From NCBI RefSeq assembly GCF_029625905.1, contig NZ_JARTLM010000003.1, forward strand, positions 62,001 to 126,000: 64,000 nucleotides of DNA. The letters run 5' to 3'. Below the pieces are notes generated by a model. That model searched no databases, was not told the DNA's origin, and saw only the letters and a list, made by a program, of their open reading frames with translations. Positions 26,027 to 34,233 of the stretch are shown one piece after another (position 1 is the stretch's first letter; each line of letters starts with the position of its first letter). This DNA comes from Hydrogenovibrio sp. 3SP14C1. Lineage in GTDB: Bacteria; Pseudomonadota; Gammaproteobacteria; Thiomicrospirales; Thiomicrospiraceae. A program made the translations under genes and the position numbers.

Positions 26027-26180
26027 AGGTTTCCTAAAAAACACCTTATAAGCTTTTTAATTTTGCTCCAACTCAGTTTTTTTAACGTCTTTGCATTCTT
26101 AATAAACAGTTAAAAATGAATAAGAAAAGTCGATTTTATTTGCGAATAAAGATCAATGAGGTGCGATATACTAGGAACCA

Positions 26181-26360
26181 TTACTCACTCCCTTTACCAA
26201 TAATTTTTTCGACTATCTTTAGCGCCTCATCAATTCCTTCTTCAGTGCTGTTTCGAGCTGTTTCTTCATTGATGATTGCTTTGGAAGATTTTAGCGCGGT
26301 TCCAATAATTAGCAATTCGTTTACTGATAAAGTTTCCTTAAGCTTAATATCGTCAAGCAT
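26181..26360 (-). CDS. Small helical protein of 59 residues, function unknown
   Basis: This short frame reads MLDDIKLKETLSVNELL, then IIGTALKSSKAIINEE and ends IVEKIIGKGSE. It is acidic and amphipathic, so a helical protein. A good AGGTGA ribosome site lies seven bases before the ATG. The opposite-strand frame over the same DNA is serine/phenylalanine-rich and lacks a ribosome site. The gene points toward the HipA-like gene 150 bases downstream, so it might belong to that unit as a small regulator. No family is recognised. Codon pattern and ribosome site support it, but the length is short. Confidence 0.45.
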   Translation of the reverse strand: MLDDIKLKETLSVNELLIIGTALKSSKAIINEETARNSTEEGIDEALKIVEKIIGKGSE

Positions 26361-26556
26361 GGCGTCTCACCTTTTTATACATAACGTAGATTTCAAAGGA
26401 ACATCCACTGAAAAACATTATTCATACTGACTAAGTATGTCATGCACTTGAACAAGTTTTACAACCACCTACATTTGAGTAAATGGTTCTTGCTCAGCAG
26501 TGTTTTAAGTATTGTCATTTAAATAAATGTGCTCCATTTTTACATGCTTACACTCT

Positions 26557-26805
26557 TCAGTGTTCTTTGTCTTTCGGCGGGTGTGGGTCATTCCCAGGCG
26601 GTATAGTGTCTTTACTCCTAATTTTTCCATCTCTACCTTTAGTGATAAGCTCACCACCACCCTGGTTTTTTAGCATACCCCTTGCTGCCTGTTCAGCTTC
26701 TTTTTGTGTTCTGTGTAAGCTAGAGGCTTTATCTGCATCATTACGTTTATTTTCCCATGTACCATCCGAACGCCTTGATATAACTCTATCTCTACCTTTG
26801 CTCAT
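26557..26805 (-). CDS. DUF2188-family small protein
   Basis: The 82 residues match the DUF2188 pattern: an aromatic start (DGTWENKR), ADKASSLHRTQKEAEQAARGMLKNQ in the middle and ELITKGRDGKIRSKDTI near the end. A GAGGAAG site precedes the ATG. Proteins of this family are small and frequently found on mobile elements, with unknown biochemical role. An acidic/proline tail (PPGNDPHPPKDKEH) extends beyond the domain. Confidence 0.7.
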   Translation of the reverse strand: MSKGRDRVISRRSDGTWENKRNDADKASSLHRTQKEAEQAARGMLKNQGGGELITKGRDGKIRSKDTIPPGNDPHPPKDKEH

Positions 26806-27123
26806 ACTACTTCCTCATTCTATTTAAGGAGGGTTACAACAATCTTTGTATATTCGCTTAGAAAAATTTTCAATGAAAAAAGTCAAATCCCTTTTACATG
26901 ATGACTATATCAAAAAAAACCATATTTACTAGATAGTTTACGTACAAATTACACCATAAAATAGTGACCATCAAATTAGCGCTCTTCCTGTTGTCCACTA
27001 AAAAGTATCTAGAATTTTGGTAATTATTCTATTACCCTAGGGACTGGAATCCGTAAAATACCTTAGTAACAATAGGATTTATAACTTTTAATTTCGAATT
27101 TTACTTATGAACAAAAAAGATCA
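26806..27123 (+). promoter_or_regulatory. Non-coding region upstream of the helicase gene
   Basis: About 320 A/T-rich bases between divergent genes without a visible gene. It must hold the promoter of the restriction-modification block. It contains GGTAAT-N6-ATTACC (27019-27036), a possible operator. A ten-codon frame (MNKKDQCQIS, 27107-27139) overlaps the helicase start in another frame and might lower its translation. Confidence 0.45.
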
Positions 27124-30100
27124 ATGTCAAATTTCATAATCGACAACAAGAGCACAGAAAAGCTTTATCAGCATCTGACCAGTCAAATTGAGCCTGGCTC
27201 AAACGTTTCCTTATTACTTAAAACCTTCTCCTTATCAGGATTTGAAACACTCGAGAAACAACTTCTAAAATCCAAAACCAGGCTTATCCTTGCAACTAAT
27301 AATAGTCCGCTCGCCCCAAGAATAGCGTGTGAAAAAGGTGAAGAAAAACTATTAAATAAACTCAACCAAAAAGAACTCGCTCAACGATTAGTTAAATGGC
27401 TCGAAAATAAAGTTGAAGTTAAAGGGATTCCAGAAAACCGCATTCAACAAAATTTATTTCATATTCAATCCAGTGATAAACAAACCTTTATTCAAGGCAC
27501 CTCCCCCCTCACCTCTTCTGGCTTAGGGTTAATTCAAACAGATCGACTCGAAATGAACATGGGCAGTGATGATCCTCAACAGGCTGAAACCTTAATCCAC
27601 TGGTTTAACTCACTTTGGAACGACAATACCACATCAGAAAACATCCTGGAACAAATCAAACAAGCCGCAAACGAACTAGCTAAAAACCAAGCTCCAGAAA
27701 TTATTTACCTTTTAACCCTTTATCGTATATTCAACGATCTACTTGAAGAGATTGACGAAGAATCCATTGTAAAGACCAAAACTGGATTCAAAGAAACGGC
27801 AGTGTGGAATAAGCTGTATCAATTTCAAAAAGACGGCGTACTGGGGGTGATCGACAAGCTCGAACGCCACAATGGCTGCATACTTGCTGATTCGGTCGGG
27901 CTGGGTAAAACATTCGAAGCTCTGGCAGTGATCAAGTACTATGAACTCAGAAATGACCGTGTACTCGTTTTAGCCCCAAAAAAACTCCGAGACAACTGGA
28001 CTCTCTACACCCAAAACGACAAACGCAACTTACTGGCTCAGGATCGCTTCAGCTACGATGTTCTAAACCATACCGACCTGACTCGTGAAAAGGGCTTCTC
28101 TGGAGACATAAACCTTGAAACAGTAAACTGGGGCAACTACGACCTAATTGTAATTGATGAGTCTCATAATTTCCGTAATGCCAGCACGTCTGATGACCGC
28201 CATACGCGTTATTCCAAATTAATGGAAGAGGTTATCTCCACTGGTGTAAAAACTAAAGTCCTTATGCTTTCAGCCACACCGGTCAATAATCGCTTAAACG
28301 ATCTCAAAAACCAAATTGCCTTTGCCACGGAAGGAAATGACTACGCAATGTCTGATTTCGGGGTATTAAATATTTCACAAACCCTCAAACGCACTCAGAG
28401 TAAATTCAACGAATGGCTCAAATTACCGGATAATAGTCGAACTACTGAAAATCTATTAAATACAGTAAATTTTGATTATTTCAAATTACTCGATTTGCTC
28501 ACCATTGCCCGTTCCCGCAAACATATTGAGAAGTACTACAATCTAGATGAAATTGGGCAATTTCCAACGCGCTTGAAACCTCTTAACATTCAGGCAGACT
28601 TTGATACCCAAGCAGAATTCCCTTCTTTAAGAGAAATTAACAAAACCATTAGCCGATTGAATCTGAGTACCTTTGCACCACTCAAATATGTCGAAGTCCA
28701 CAAACGCAAAGCATACGAACAAAAATACGACACCAAACTCAAAGATGGTCAGTCGGTTTTCTCACAACTCGACCGCGAAAAAAGCTTAATCGGCCTCATC
28801 AAAATCAACATGCTCAAGCGCTTGGAAAGCTCTATACATTCCTTCCTTCTAACAGCAGAAAGACTGTTAAATGATGTTAACAAACGCATTGATCAATTGG
28901 AGAAGCATGCTGAGGATGAAATAGCAGAGCGCAACATTCTTGAAACGGACATTGACTCCGTTGAGCTAGAAGCATTAATGGTGGGGAATAAAGTCAAAGT
29001 ACTGATCCAGGACATGGACCAAGCTCAATGGATGTATGACTTACAAGAAGACCAACGTTACCTCACCGAAATCGTCAATGCAGCAAAAGCCATTAATGCA
29101 GAAAGAGATGAAAAACTCCAATTACTCAAACAACACATAAGCAACAAACTTCAAAACCCACTGAACTCCAACAACAAAAAAGTTATTGTCTTTACGGCTT
29201 TTGCTGATACAGCTCAATACCTCTATCAACATCTATCTAACTGGGCTCACCAGCAACACGACATTCATTCTGGTCTGGTCATTGGCTCGGGCACCAACAA
29301 AACAACCAACCCGCTTGTTGGTTCAGAACTGAATGAAATCCTCACCGCCTTCTCCCCTGTTTCAAAAGAACGCGATAAAACAGGCATGCAAGAAGAAGCA
29401 GAAATTGATCTTCTGATAGCAACTGACTGCATTTCAGAGGGGCAAAACCTGCAAGATGGTGATTACTTAATCAACTACGACATCCACTGGAATCCAGTAC
29501 GAATTATCCAGCGCTTTGGCCGTATCGATCGCCTTGGATCGAAAAACACCCAAATCCAACTAGTCAACTTCTGGCCTAATATGGAATTAGATGAATACAT
29601 TGATCTGGAAGCACGAGTTTCCGGTCGAATGGTGTTATTGGATGTTTCAGCAACCGGTGAAGAAAACATTATAGATGCCAATAATGCCGGCAGAATGAGA
29701 GACTTGGATTACCGTCGAAAACAATTAAAAGAACTACAGGAAACTGTTTTAGACTTAGAAGACATTTCTGGTGGGCTTTCGATTACTGATTTGACGCTAA
29801 ATGATTTTAAAATGGACTTATCCAACCAATTAAAAGAACATAGCGAATCTCTTGATGCCACACCTAACGGGTTATATTCAGTTGTGAATCTTGATGATCA
29901 CCTTAAAAACACAGGGCTTAAGCCAGGCGTTATCTTTTGTCTAAAAAGCCTGAGTGGCGACTACTCCAAAACCCATCAAAGCAATGAACCTTATGCGCTC
30001 TACCCATACTTTTTAGTCTTTGTAGCAAAAGACCAAACCATTAACTTGTCATATACCCAAGCCAAGAAAATATTGGATATTCTTAAAAAACACAGCTTAG

Positions 30101-30315
30101 GCAATACCTATCCAAATGACGAATGCTATCAGAAAATTCAAAACTCTACTGAGTACCAGGCACACCTAAAATCTGCCATCGAACACATCCAAGGCAAAAA
30201 AGCAGAAGAAGGCATTAACAGCTTGTTTACTCGTGGCGGCACACAGCTTGATGCCTTCAGCAGCACTACAGACTTTGAAGTGATTAGCTACTTAATACTG
30301 GTTGGGGAAAGTTAA
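27124..30315 (+). CDS. SNF2-type helicase with degenerate phospholipase-D-like N-terminus
   Basis: A 1063-residue protein. Residues 1-180 resemble the PLD-like module found in front of some defence helicases, but the HxK motif reads FHIQ, with Gln in place of Lys, followed by QGTSPLTSSGLG. A superfamily-2 helicase follows. Motif I is DSVGLGKTFEAL, motif II IVIDESHNF, motif III LSATPVNNRL, and motifs V and VI are TDCISEGQNLQDG and IIQRFGRIDRLG. A C-terminal 250-residue region of unknown fold ends the protein. The stop overlaps the start of DUF4391 by one base (TAATG). Proteins of this kind accompany type III-like methylase/restriction genes, as here. ATP-driven DNA remodelling or translocation in defence is the likely role. 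Confidence 0.82.
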   Translation: MSNFIIDNKSTEKLYQHLTSQIEPGSNVSLLLKTFSLSGFETLEKQLLKSKTRLILATNNSPLAPRIACEKGEEKLLNKLNQKELAQRLVKWLENKVEVKGIPENRIQQNLFHIQSSDKQTFIQGTSPLTSSGLGLIQTDRLEMNMGSDDPQQAETLIHWFNSLWNDNTTSENILEQIKQAANELAKNQAPEIIYLLTLYRIFNDLLEEIDEESIVKTKTGFKETAVWNKLYQFQKDGVLGVIDKLERHNGCILADSVGLGKTFEALAVIKYYELRNDRVLVLAPKKLRDNWTLYTQNDKRNLLAQDRFSYDVLNHTDLTREKGFSGDINLETVNWGNYDLIVIDESHNFRNASTSDDRHTRYSKLMEEVISTGVKTKVLMLSATPVNNRLNDLKNQIAFATEGNDYAMSDFGVLNISQTLKRTQSKFNEWLKLPDNSRTTENLLNTVNFDYFKLLDLLTIARSRKHIEKYYNLDEIGQFPTRLKPLNIQADFDTQAEFPSLREINKTISRLNLSTFAPLKYVEVHKRKAYEQKYDTKLKDGQSVFSQLDREKSLIGLIKINMLKRLESSIHSFLLTAERLLNDVNKRIDQLEKHAEDEIAERNILETDIDSVELEALMVGNKVKVLIQDMDQAQWMYDLQEDQRYLTEIVNAAKAINAERDEKLQLLKQHISNKLQNPLNSNNKKVIVFTAFADTAQYLYQHLSNWAHQQHDIHSGLVIGSGTNKTTNPLVGSELNEILTAFSPVSKERDKTGMQEEAEIDLLIATDCISEGQNLQDGDYLINYDIHWNPVRIIQRFGRIDRLGSKNTQIQLVNFWPNMELDEYIDLEARVSGRMVLLDVSATGEENIIDANNAGRMRDLDYRRKQLKELQETVLDLEDISGGLSITDLTLNDFKMDLSNQLKEHSESLDATPNGLYSVVNLDDHLKNTGLKPGVIFCLKSLSGDYSKTHQSNEPYALYPYFLVFVAKDQTINLSYTQAKKILDILKKHSLGNTYPNDECYQKIQNSTEYQAHLKSAIEHIQGKKAEEGINSLFTRGGTQLDAFSSTTDFEVISYLILVGES

Positions 30316-31103
30316 TGACAGTTATTGAGTCATTCAAACTGCCTTCAACACTAATCATTCAGCAAAGACTCACCAAAAAGAGTTTTTATGAAATGGGCAA
30401 CCTCAGTAATGCCCAACAAAAGCTACTACAAGAACAAATCGACTCCGTTAAAATTACGGCACACCTGACAGCCGACAAAACTAACATCCCTATTTATCAA
30501 ACTGACAAACACGAATACCTTGAAATATTCATCATAGAAGCTGATCTAAAGAATTCCCAGGCCTGGTCAGATCTACCCGGCAAGCAACTCTCAACTCTCC
30601 ATGAAATTTTTCACAAAGCCATCCCGTACCCATTAATACTATTGATTCATTCGGCTCAAGACACACAACTATCTCTTGCTGAAAAGCTAATCAACCAAGC
30701 AGATACATCCAGTGAAAAACTTATCATGAATGACTTAATTCAAACAAACTGGTTAAACTCAGAAGAGTTCTCAAGCATTCAACAACAATTTTTAAAATCA
30801 TTGAGTTATGACAAGTTAAACAAACAAAACCTCTATACAGTCTATCAAAGCTTAATGCATCGATTTACAGCACTCTTGGTCGCAGAACAAACAGGCACTT
30901 ACACCGTATCAGACGAAAGCAAAAACATTACTCAGCTGGAAATAGATCAACAACGCCAAAAACTCAAAACTCTAATCAAGTTGAACAGAGAAATTACAGA
31001 AATAAAAAACAAAATAAAAGACTGCCACCAGTTTAACGAAAAGGTTGAACTAAATATGCAACTGCAAAATTTAACCAATCAATTAGCAGACATCAAAAAA
31101 TAG
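30315..31103 (+). CDS. DUF4391-family protein
   Basis: A 262-residue protein coupled to the upstream helicase (TAATG overlap). The pattern fits DUF4391: an N-terminal beta-rich part with DKTNIPIYQTDKHEYLEIFII, then IFHKAIPYPLILLIHSAQDTQLSLAEK in the middle. The C-terminus is helical, probably a coiled coil (LIKLNREITEIKNKIKDCHQ onward). Its function is unknown. In many genomes it lies between a SNF2-like helicase and a type III-like methylase, as in this element, which suggests that it is part of one system. An adaptor between helicase and methylase is a hypothesis. A CCAGGCCTGG word lies within it. Confidence 0.72.
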   Translation: MTVIESFKLPSTLIIQQRLTKKSFYEMGNLSNAQQKLLQEQIDSVKITAHLTADKTNIPIYQTDKHEYLEIFIIEADLKNSQAWSDLPGKQLSTLHEIFHKAIPYPLILLIHSAQDTQLSLAEKLINQADTSSEKLIMNDLIQTNWLNSEEFSSIQQQFLKSLSYDKLNKQNLYTVYQSLMHRFTALLVAEQTGTYTVSDESKNITQLEIDQQRQKLKTLIKLNREITEIKNKIKDCHQFNEKVELNMQLQNLTNQLADIKK

Positions 31104-31272
31104 ATTAAAAACCTCGCAATTTAAACGTTGTTACGCATTTTTCAGAATGTACAATAAGCATACATATTTTCAACCCACATTGAAGTAACGGCAAAAATTT
31201 ATTTACTCATTCATAGCCACCAAAAAGTAAAAACTGATTAAATAGACGCAAATATAAAAAACAGAGAACAAC

Positions 31273-33210
31273 ATGACGGATACCCAAAACGACTACTTAC
31301 AACAGCTCCCAGGCAAAAGCATGGACTTAACCGAACACAATACCGAGCAACTCAAGCTGTTGTTTCCAAATGTATTTAGTGAAGGCAAGATTGATTTTGA
31401 GGCGTTAAAGTCGGAATTGGGTGAAGCGGTTGAAGAGTCAAACGAACGTTATCAGTTTACCTGGGCAGGTAAAGAACAAGCCAAACGCATTGCCACCACG
31501 CCTACTTTGGGGACCTTACGTCCAGCACCAGAAGAATCAGTGAACTGGGACACCACCGAAAATATGTATATTGAAGGGGATAACCTAGAAGTCTTAAAGC
31601 TCCTGCAAAAAAGCTATTTTGGCAAAATCAAAATGATCTATATCGACCCGCCTTACAACACGGGTAACGATTTTGTTTACAAAGATGATTTTAAAGACAA
31701 CCTAGCCAACTATCAGCGCCTTACAGTTCAAAAAGACGACGAAGGCAACCCTCTCACCACCAACACCGACAGCTCAGGACGCTATCACTCAAACTGGCTC
31801 AATATGATGTACCCACGCCTTAAGCTCGCCCGAAATCTCTTAAAGGACGATGGCGTGATTTTTATCTCCATTGATGACAATGAAGCTCACAACTTAAAAA
31901 AAATATGCGATGAAATTTTTGGAGAAGGAAATTTTATTGCACAACTCGCTGTCCAGCTAAACCCTCGTGGTCGTCATTTAGACAAATTCATTGCCAAAAC
32001 ACACGAATCTATTTTAGTTTACGGAAAAAACATCAACTTAGCTTCGACAATATTTGGAGTTGAAAAAGAAGGCAGTATGGTTGAAGAATACAACCGAGAA
32101 GATAGCCGTGGGAAGTATAGACTTTTAGGTCTTAGAAACAGAAACCAAGCTTTCAATCCTCAGACAAGACCTAAACTTTACTACCCAGTTTACGTAAACC
32201 CACAAACAGGAGATGTCTCTCTCGATGTTGATGCAATTCATACAGATGAAGTTTTTCCTGATACTCCAGATGGGATTAAAACTTGTTGGACTTGGGGAAA
32301 AGAAAAGTTCGTTAATGAAAATATTTTATTGACTGCTGAAAAAACAGGAAACGAGTGGAGAGTTTATAGAAAAGACTATTTATATGATGAATCCGGAAAG
32401 TCTGCTACAACACTCCCTAAGTCATTATGGATAGATAAAGAAATAAATAATGACTATGGTAGAAAGGAGATAAAAAGTTTATTTGAAGGAAACTCTGTAA
32501 TGGATTTCCCTAAATCAATAGCATTAATTGAAAAGCTTATCAAAAGTGGAAGTCGTAATAATTCCATAATATTAGACTTTTTCTCTGGCTCAGCCACGAC
32601 TGCCCACACTGTAATGAAACTTAATACAGAAGATAAAGGAAATCGTAAATTTATAATGGTTCAAATACCTGAACCGACTTCTGAAAAATCAGAAGCGAGA
32701 AAAGCTAATTATGAAACCATTCCTGAAATCGGTAAAGAACGCATCCGCCGTGCCGCTAAGAAAATCAAAGAAGAGCATCCTGACACCCAAGCTGATTTAG
32801 GCTTTAAAGCCTTCAAACTTGACACTTCCAATATCAAAAAATGGCAACCAAATCTAGATGATTTGGAAAACGACCTACTAGATGCGGTGGACAATATCCT
32901 GCCCGACCGCACAGCGGAAGACTTACTCTACGAAGTGCTGATTAAATACGGTTTGCCTTTAACCTTGCCAATCGCAAGCATAAAAGTCGGAATTTACCAG
33001 GCCTGGTCAGTCGCCAACAACTCACTTGTCGCCTGCTTTGACGAAAACATCACCCTAGAGACCGTCCAAGCCATCGCCGGCCTAAGCACACCAGAAAACC
33101 CAGTGCTAAGAGTCGTCTTCAGAGACACCAGTTTCACCGACGACATCACCAAAACCAACGCTATCCAACGCCTAAAACAAGCCGGCATTGAAGACGTACT
33201 GAGTATTTAG
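31273..33210 (+). CDS. mod: Type III-like site-specific DNA methyltransferase (Mod)
   Basis: A 645-residue beta-class amino-methyltransferase. The catalytic motif IDPPYNTGND (residues about 130-140) comes before the SAM-binding motif FFSGSATTAHTVMKLN (near residue 440), the order typical of type III Mod and N6-adenine enzymes. The variable middle region (residues about 220-400) probably carries target recognition. A 169-base spacer separates it from DUF4391, and it may have its own promoter, which would allow modification to be established independently. It is followed at 11-base spacing by rhuM and then res. The third gene-internal CCAGGCCTGG lies near the 3' end. Methylation of adenine at an asymmetric site is inferred from family. 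Confidence 0.92.
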   Translation: MTDTQNDYLQQLPGKSMDLTEHNTEQLKLLFPNVFSEGKIDFEALKSELGEAVEESNERYQFTWAGKEQAKRIATTPTLGTLRPAPEESVNWDTTENMYIEGDNLEVLKLLQKSYFGKIKMIYIDPPYNTGNDFVYKDDFKDNLANYQRLTVQKDDEGNPLTTNTDSSGRYHSNWLNMMYPRLKLARNLLKDDGVIFISIDDNEAHNLKKICDEIFGEGNFIAQLAVQLNPRGRHLDKFIAKTHESILVYGKNINLASTIFGVEKEGSMVEEYNREDSRGKYRLLGLRNRNQAFNPQTRPKLYYPVYVNPQTGDVSLDVDAIHTDEVFPDTPDGIKTCWTWGKEKFVNENILLTAEKTGNEWRVYRKDYLYDESGKSATTLPKSLWIDKEINNDYGRKEIKSLFEGNSVMDFPKSIALIEKLIKSGSRNNSIILDFFSGSATTAHTVMKLNTEDKGNRKFIMVQIPEPTSEKSEARKANYETIPEIGKERIRRAAKKIKEEHPDTQADLGFKAFKLDTSNIKKWQPNLDDLENDLLDAVDNILPDRTAEDLLYEVLIKYGLPLTLPIASIKVGIYQAWSVANNSLVACFDENITLETVQAIAGLSTPENPVLRVVFRDTSFTDDITKTNAIQRLKQAGIEDVLSI

Positions 33211-33221
33211 AGGTTAAAACC

Positions 33222-34223
33222 ATGGAAAAAACCGCCAGTATTCTATTTTATACAACCCCTAATAATTCCGTAAAGTTAGAAGTTTTTTTTGAAGACGAAA
33301 CGTTTTGGTTAACTCAAAAGCGTATGGCGAAACTCTTTGGTGTGAATACGCCTGCGATTAATAAGCATATTGCCAATATTCTGGCTGAGGACGAACTGGA
33401 TGAATCAACTATTTCCAAAAAGGAAATAGTTCAACAGGAAGGCACGAGAAGCGTAAAACGAAAGGTTGATTTTTATAATTTAGATATGATTATTGCGGTT
33501 GGTTATAGGGTGAATTCCCAACAAGCAACCCAGTTTAGAATCTGGGCAACCCAAACCTTAAAAGAGTTCATTATTAAGGGCTTTGTGTTAGATGATGAAC
33601 GCTTGAAGAATGGAACGCATTTTGGCAAAGATTACTTTGATGAGTTAATCGCCAAAATTCGTGAAATTAGAGCGAGCGAAAGACGTTTTTATCAAAAAAT
33701 TACCGATATCTATTCTCAATGTAGTTCTGACTATAGCCCGAACTCTCCCATTACTCAAAAATTCTTTAAAACCGTACAAAATAAACTTGAGTTTGCAATT
33801 ACTGGAATGACAGCCCCCGAAATCATTCATAATCGAGCCAATGCCGAAAACACCAATATGGGATTGCAAACATGGAAAAATGCACCTAATGGCAAAATTT
33901 TGAAAACAGACATCACTGTTGCCAAGAACTATCTAACAGAAACAGAGCTCAAACAATTAGAGCGCATCGTAACAATGTATTTAGATTTTGCAGAAAACCA
34001 AGCAGAACGCCAAATTCCGATGAAAATGCAAGACTGGGTAGAAAAGCTAGATGCCTTTTTAGAATTTAATGGATATAACATTTTACAAAGTGCGGGAAAA
34101 ATTCAACGAAAAGTTGCGGATAAATTGGCAGAGCAGCATTACGAAATTTTTAGAGTTGAACAAGATAGAAACTTTGAATCCGACTTTGATAAAACCGTTA
34201 AACACATAACAAAGAAGAAATGA
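33222..34223 (+). CDS. RhuM-family protein
   Basis: A 333-residue protein of the RhuM/virulence-RhuM family: an N-terminal domain with SILFYTTPNNSVKLEVFFEDETFWLTQKRMAKLFGV, VDFYNLDMIIAVGYRVNS and the long helical part with FRIWATQTLKEFIIKGFVLDDERLK. The LTQKRMAKLFGVNTPAINKHI segment resembles a helix-turn-helix. The family was named in Salmonella pathogenicity island 3, and its molecular role is not settled. It is often inserted between mod and res, and here it is separated by only 11 and 10 bases. That spacing suggests co-expression and perhaps a regulatory or accessory restriction function. Confidence 0.88.
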   Translation: MEKTASILFYTTPNNSVKLEVFFEDETFWLTQKRMAKLFGVNTPAINKHIANILAEDELDESTISKKEIVQQEGTRSVKRKVDFYNLDMIIAVGYRVNSQQATQFRIWATQTLKEFIIKGFVLDDERLKNGTHFGKDYFDELIAKIREIRASERRFYQKITDIYSQCSSDYSPNSPITQKFFKTVQNKLEFAITGMTAPEIIHNRANAENTNMGLQTWKNAPNGKILKTDITVAKNYLTETELKQLERIVTMYLDFAENQAERQIPMKMQDWVEKLDAFLEFNGYNILQSAGKIQRKVADKLAEQHYEIFRVEQDRNFESDFDKTVKHITKKK

Positions 34224-34233
34224 GCTAGTACAA

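Noticed and set aside
26116..26430. Plus-strand open frame of 104 codons
   Set aside because: It is serine/phenylalanine-rich and lacks a ribosome site. The minus-strand 59-codon frame over the same DNA has a good site and protein-like composition.
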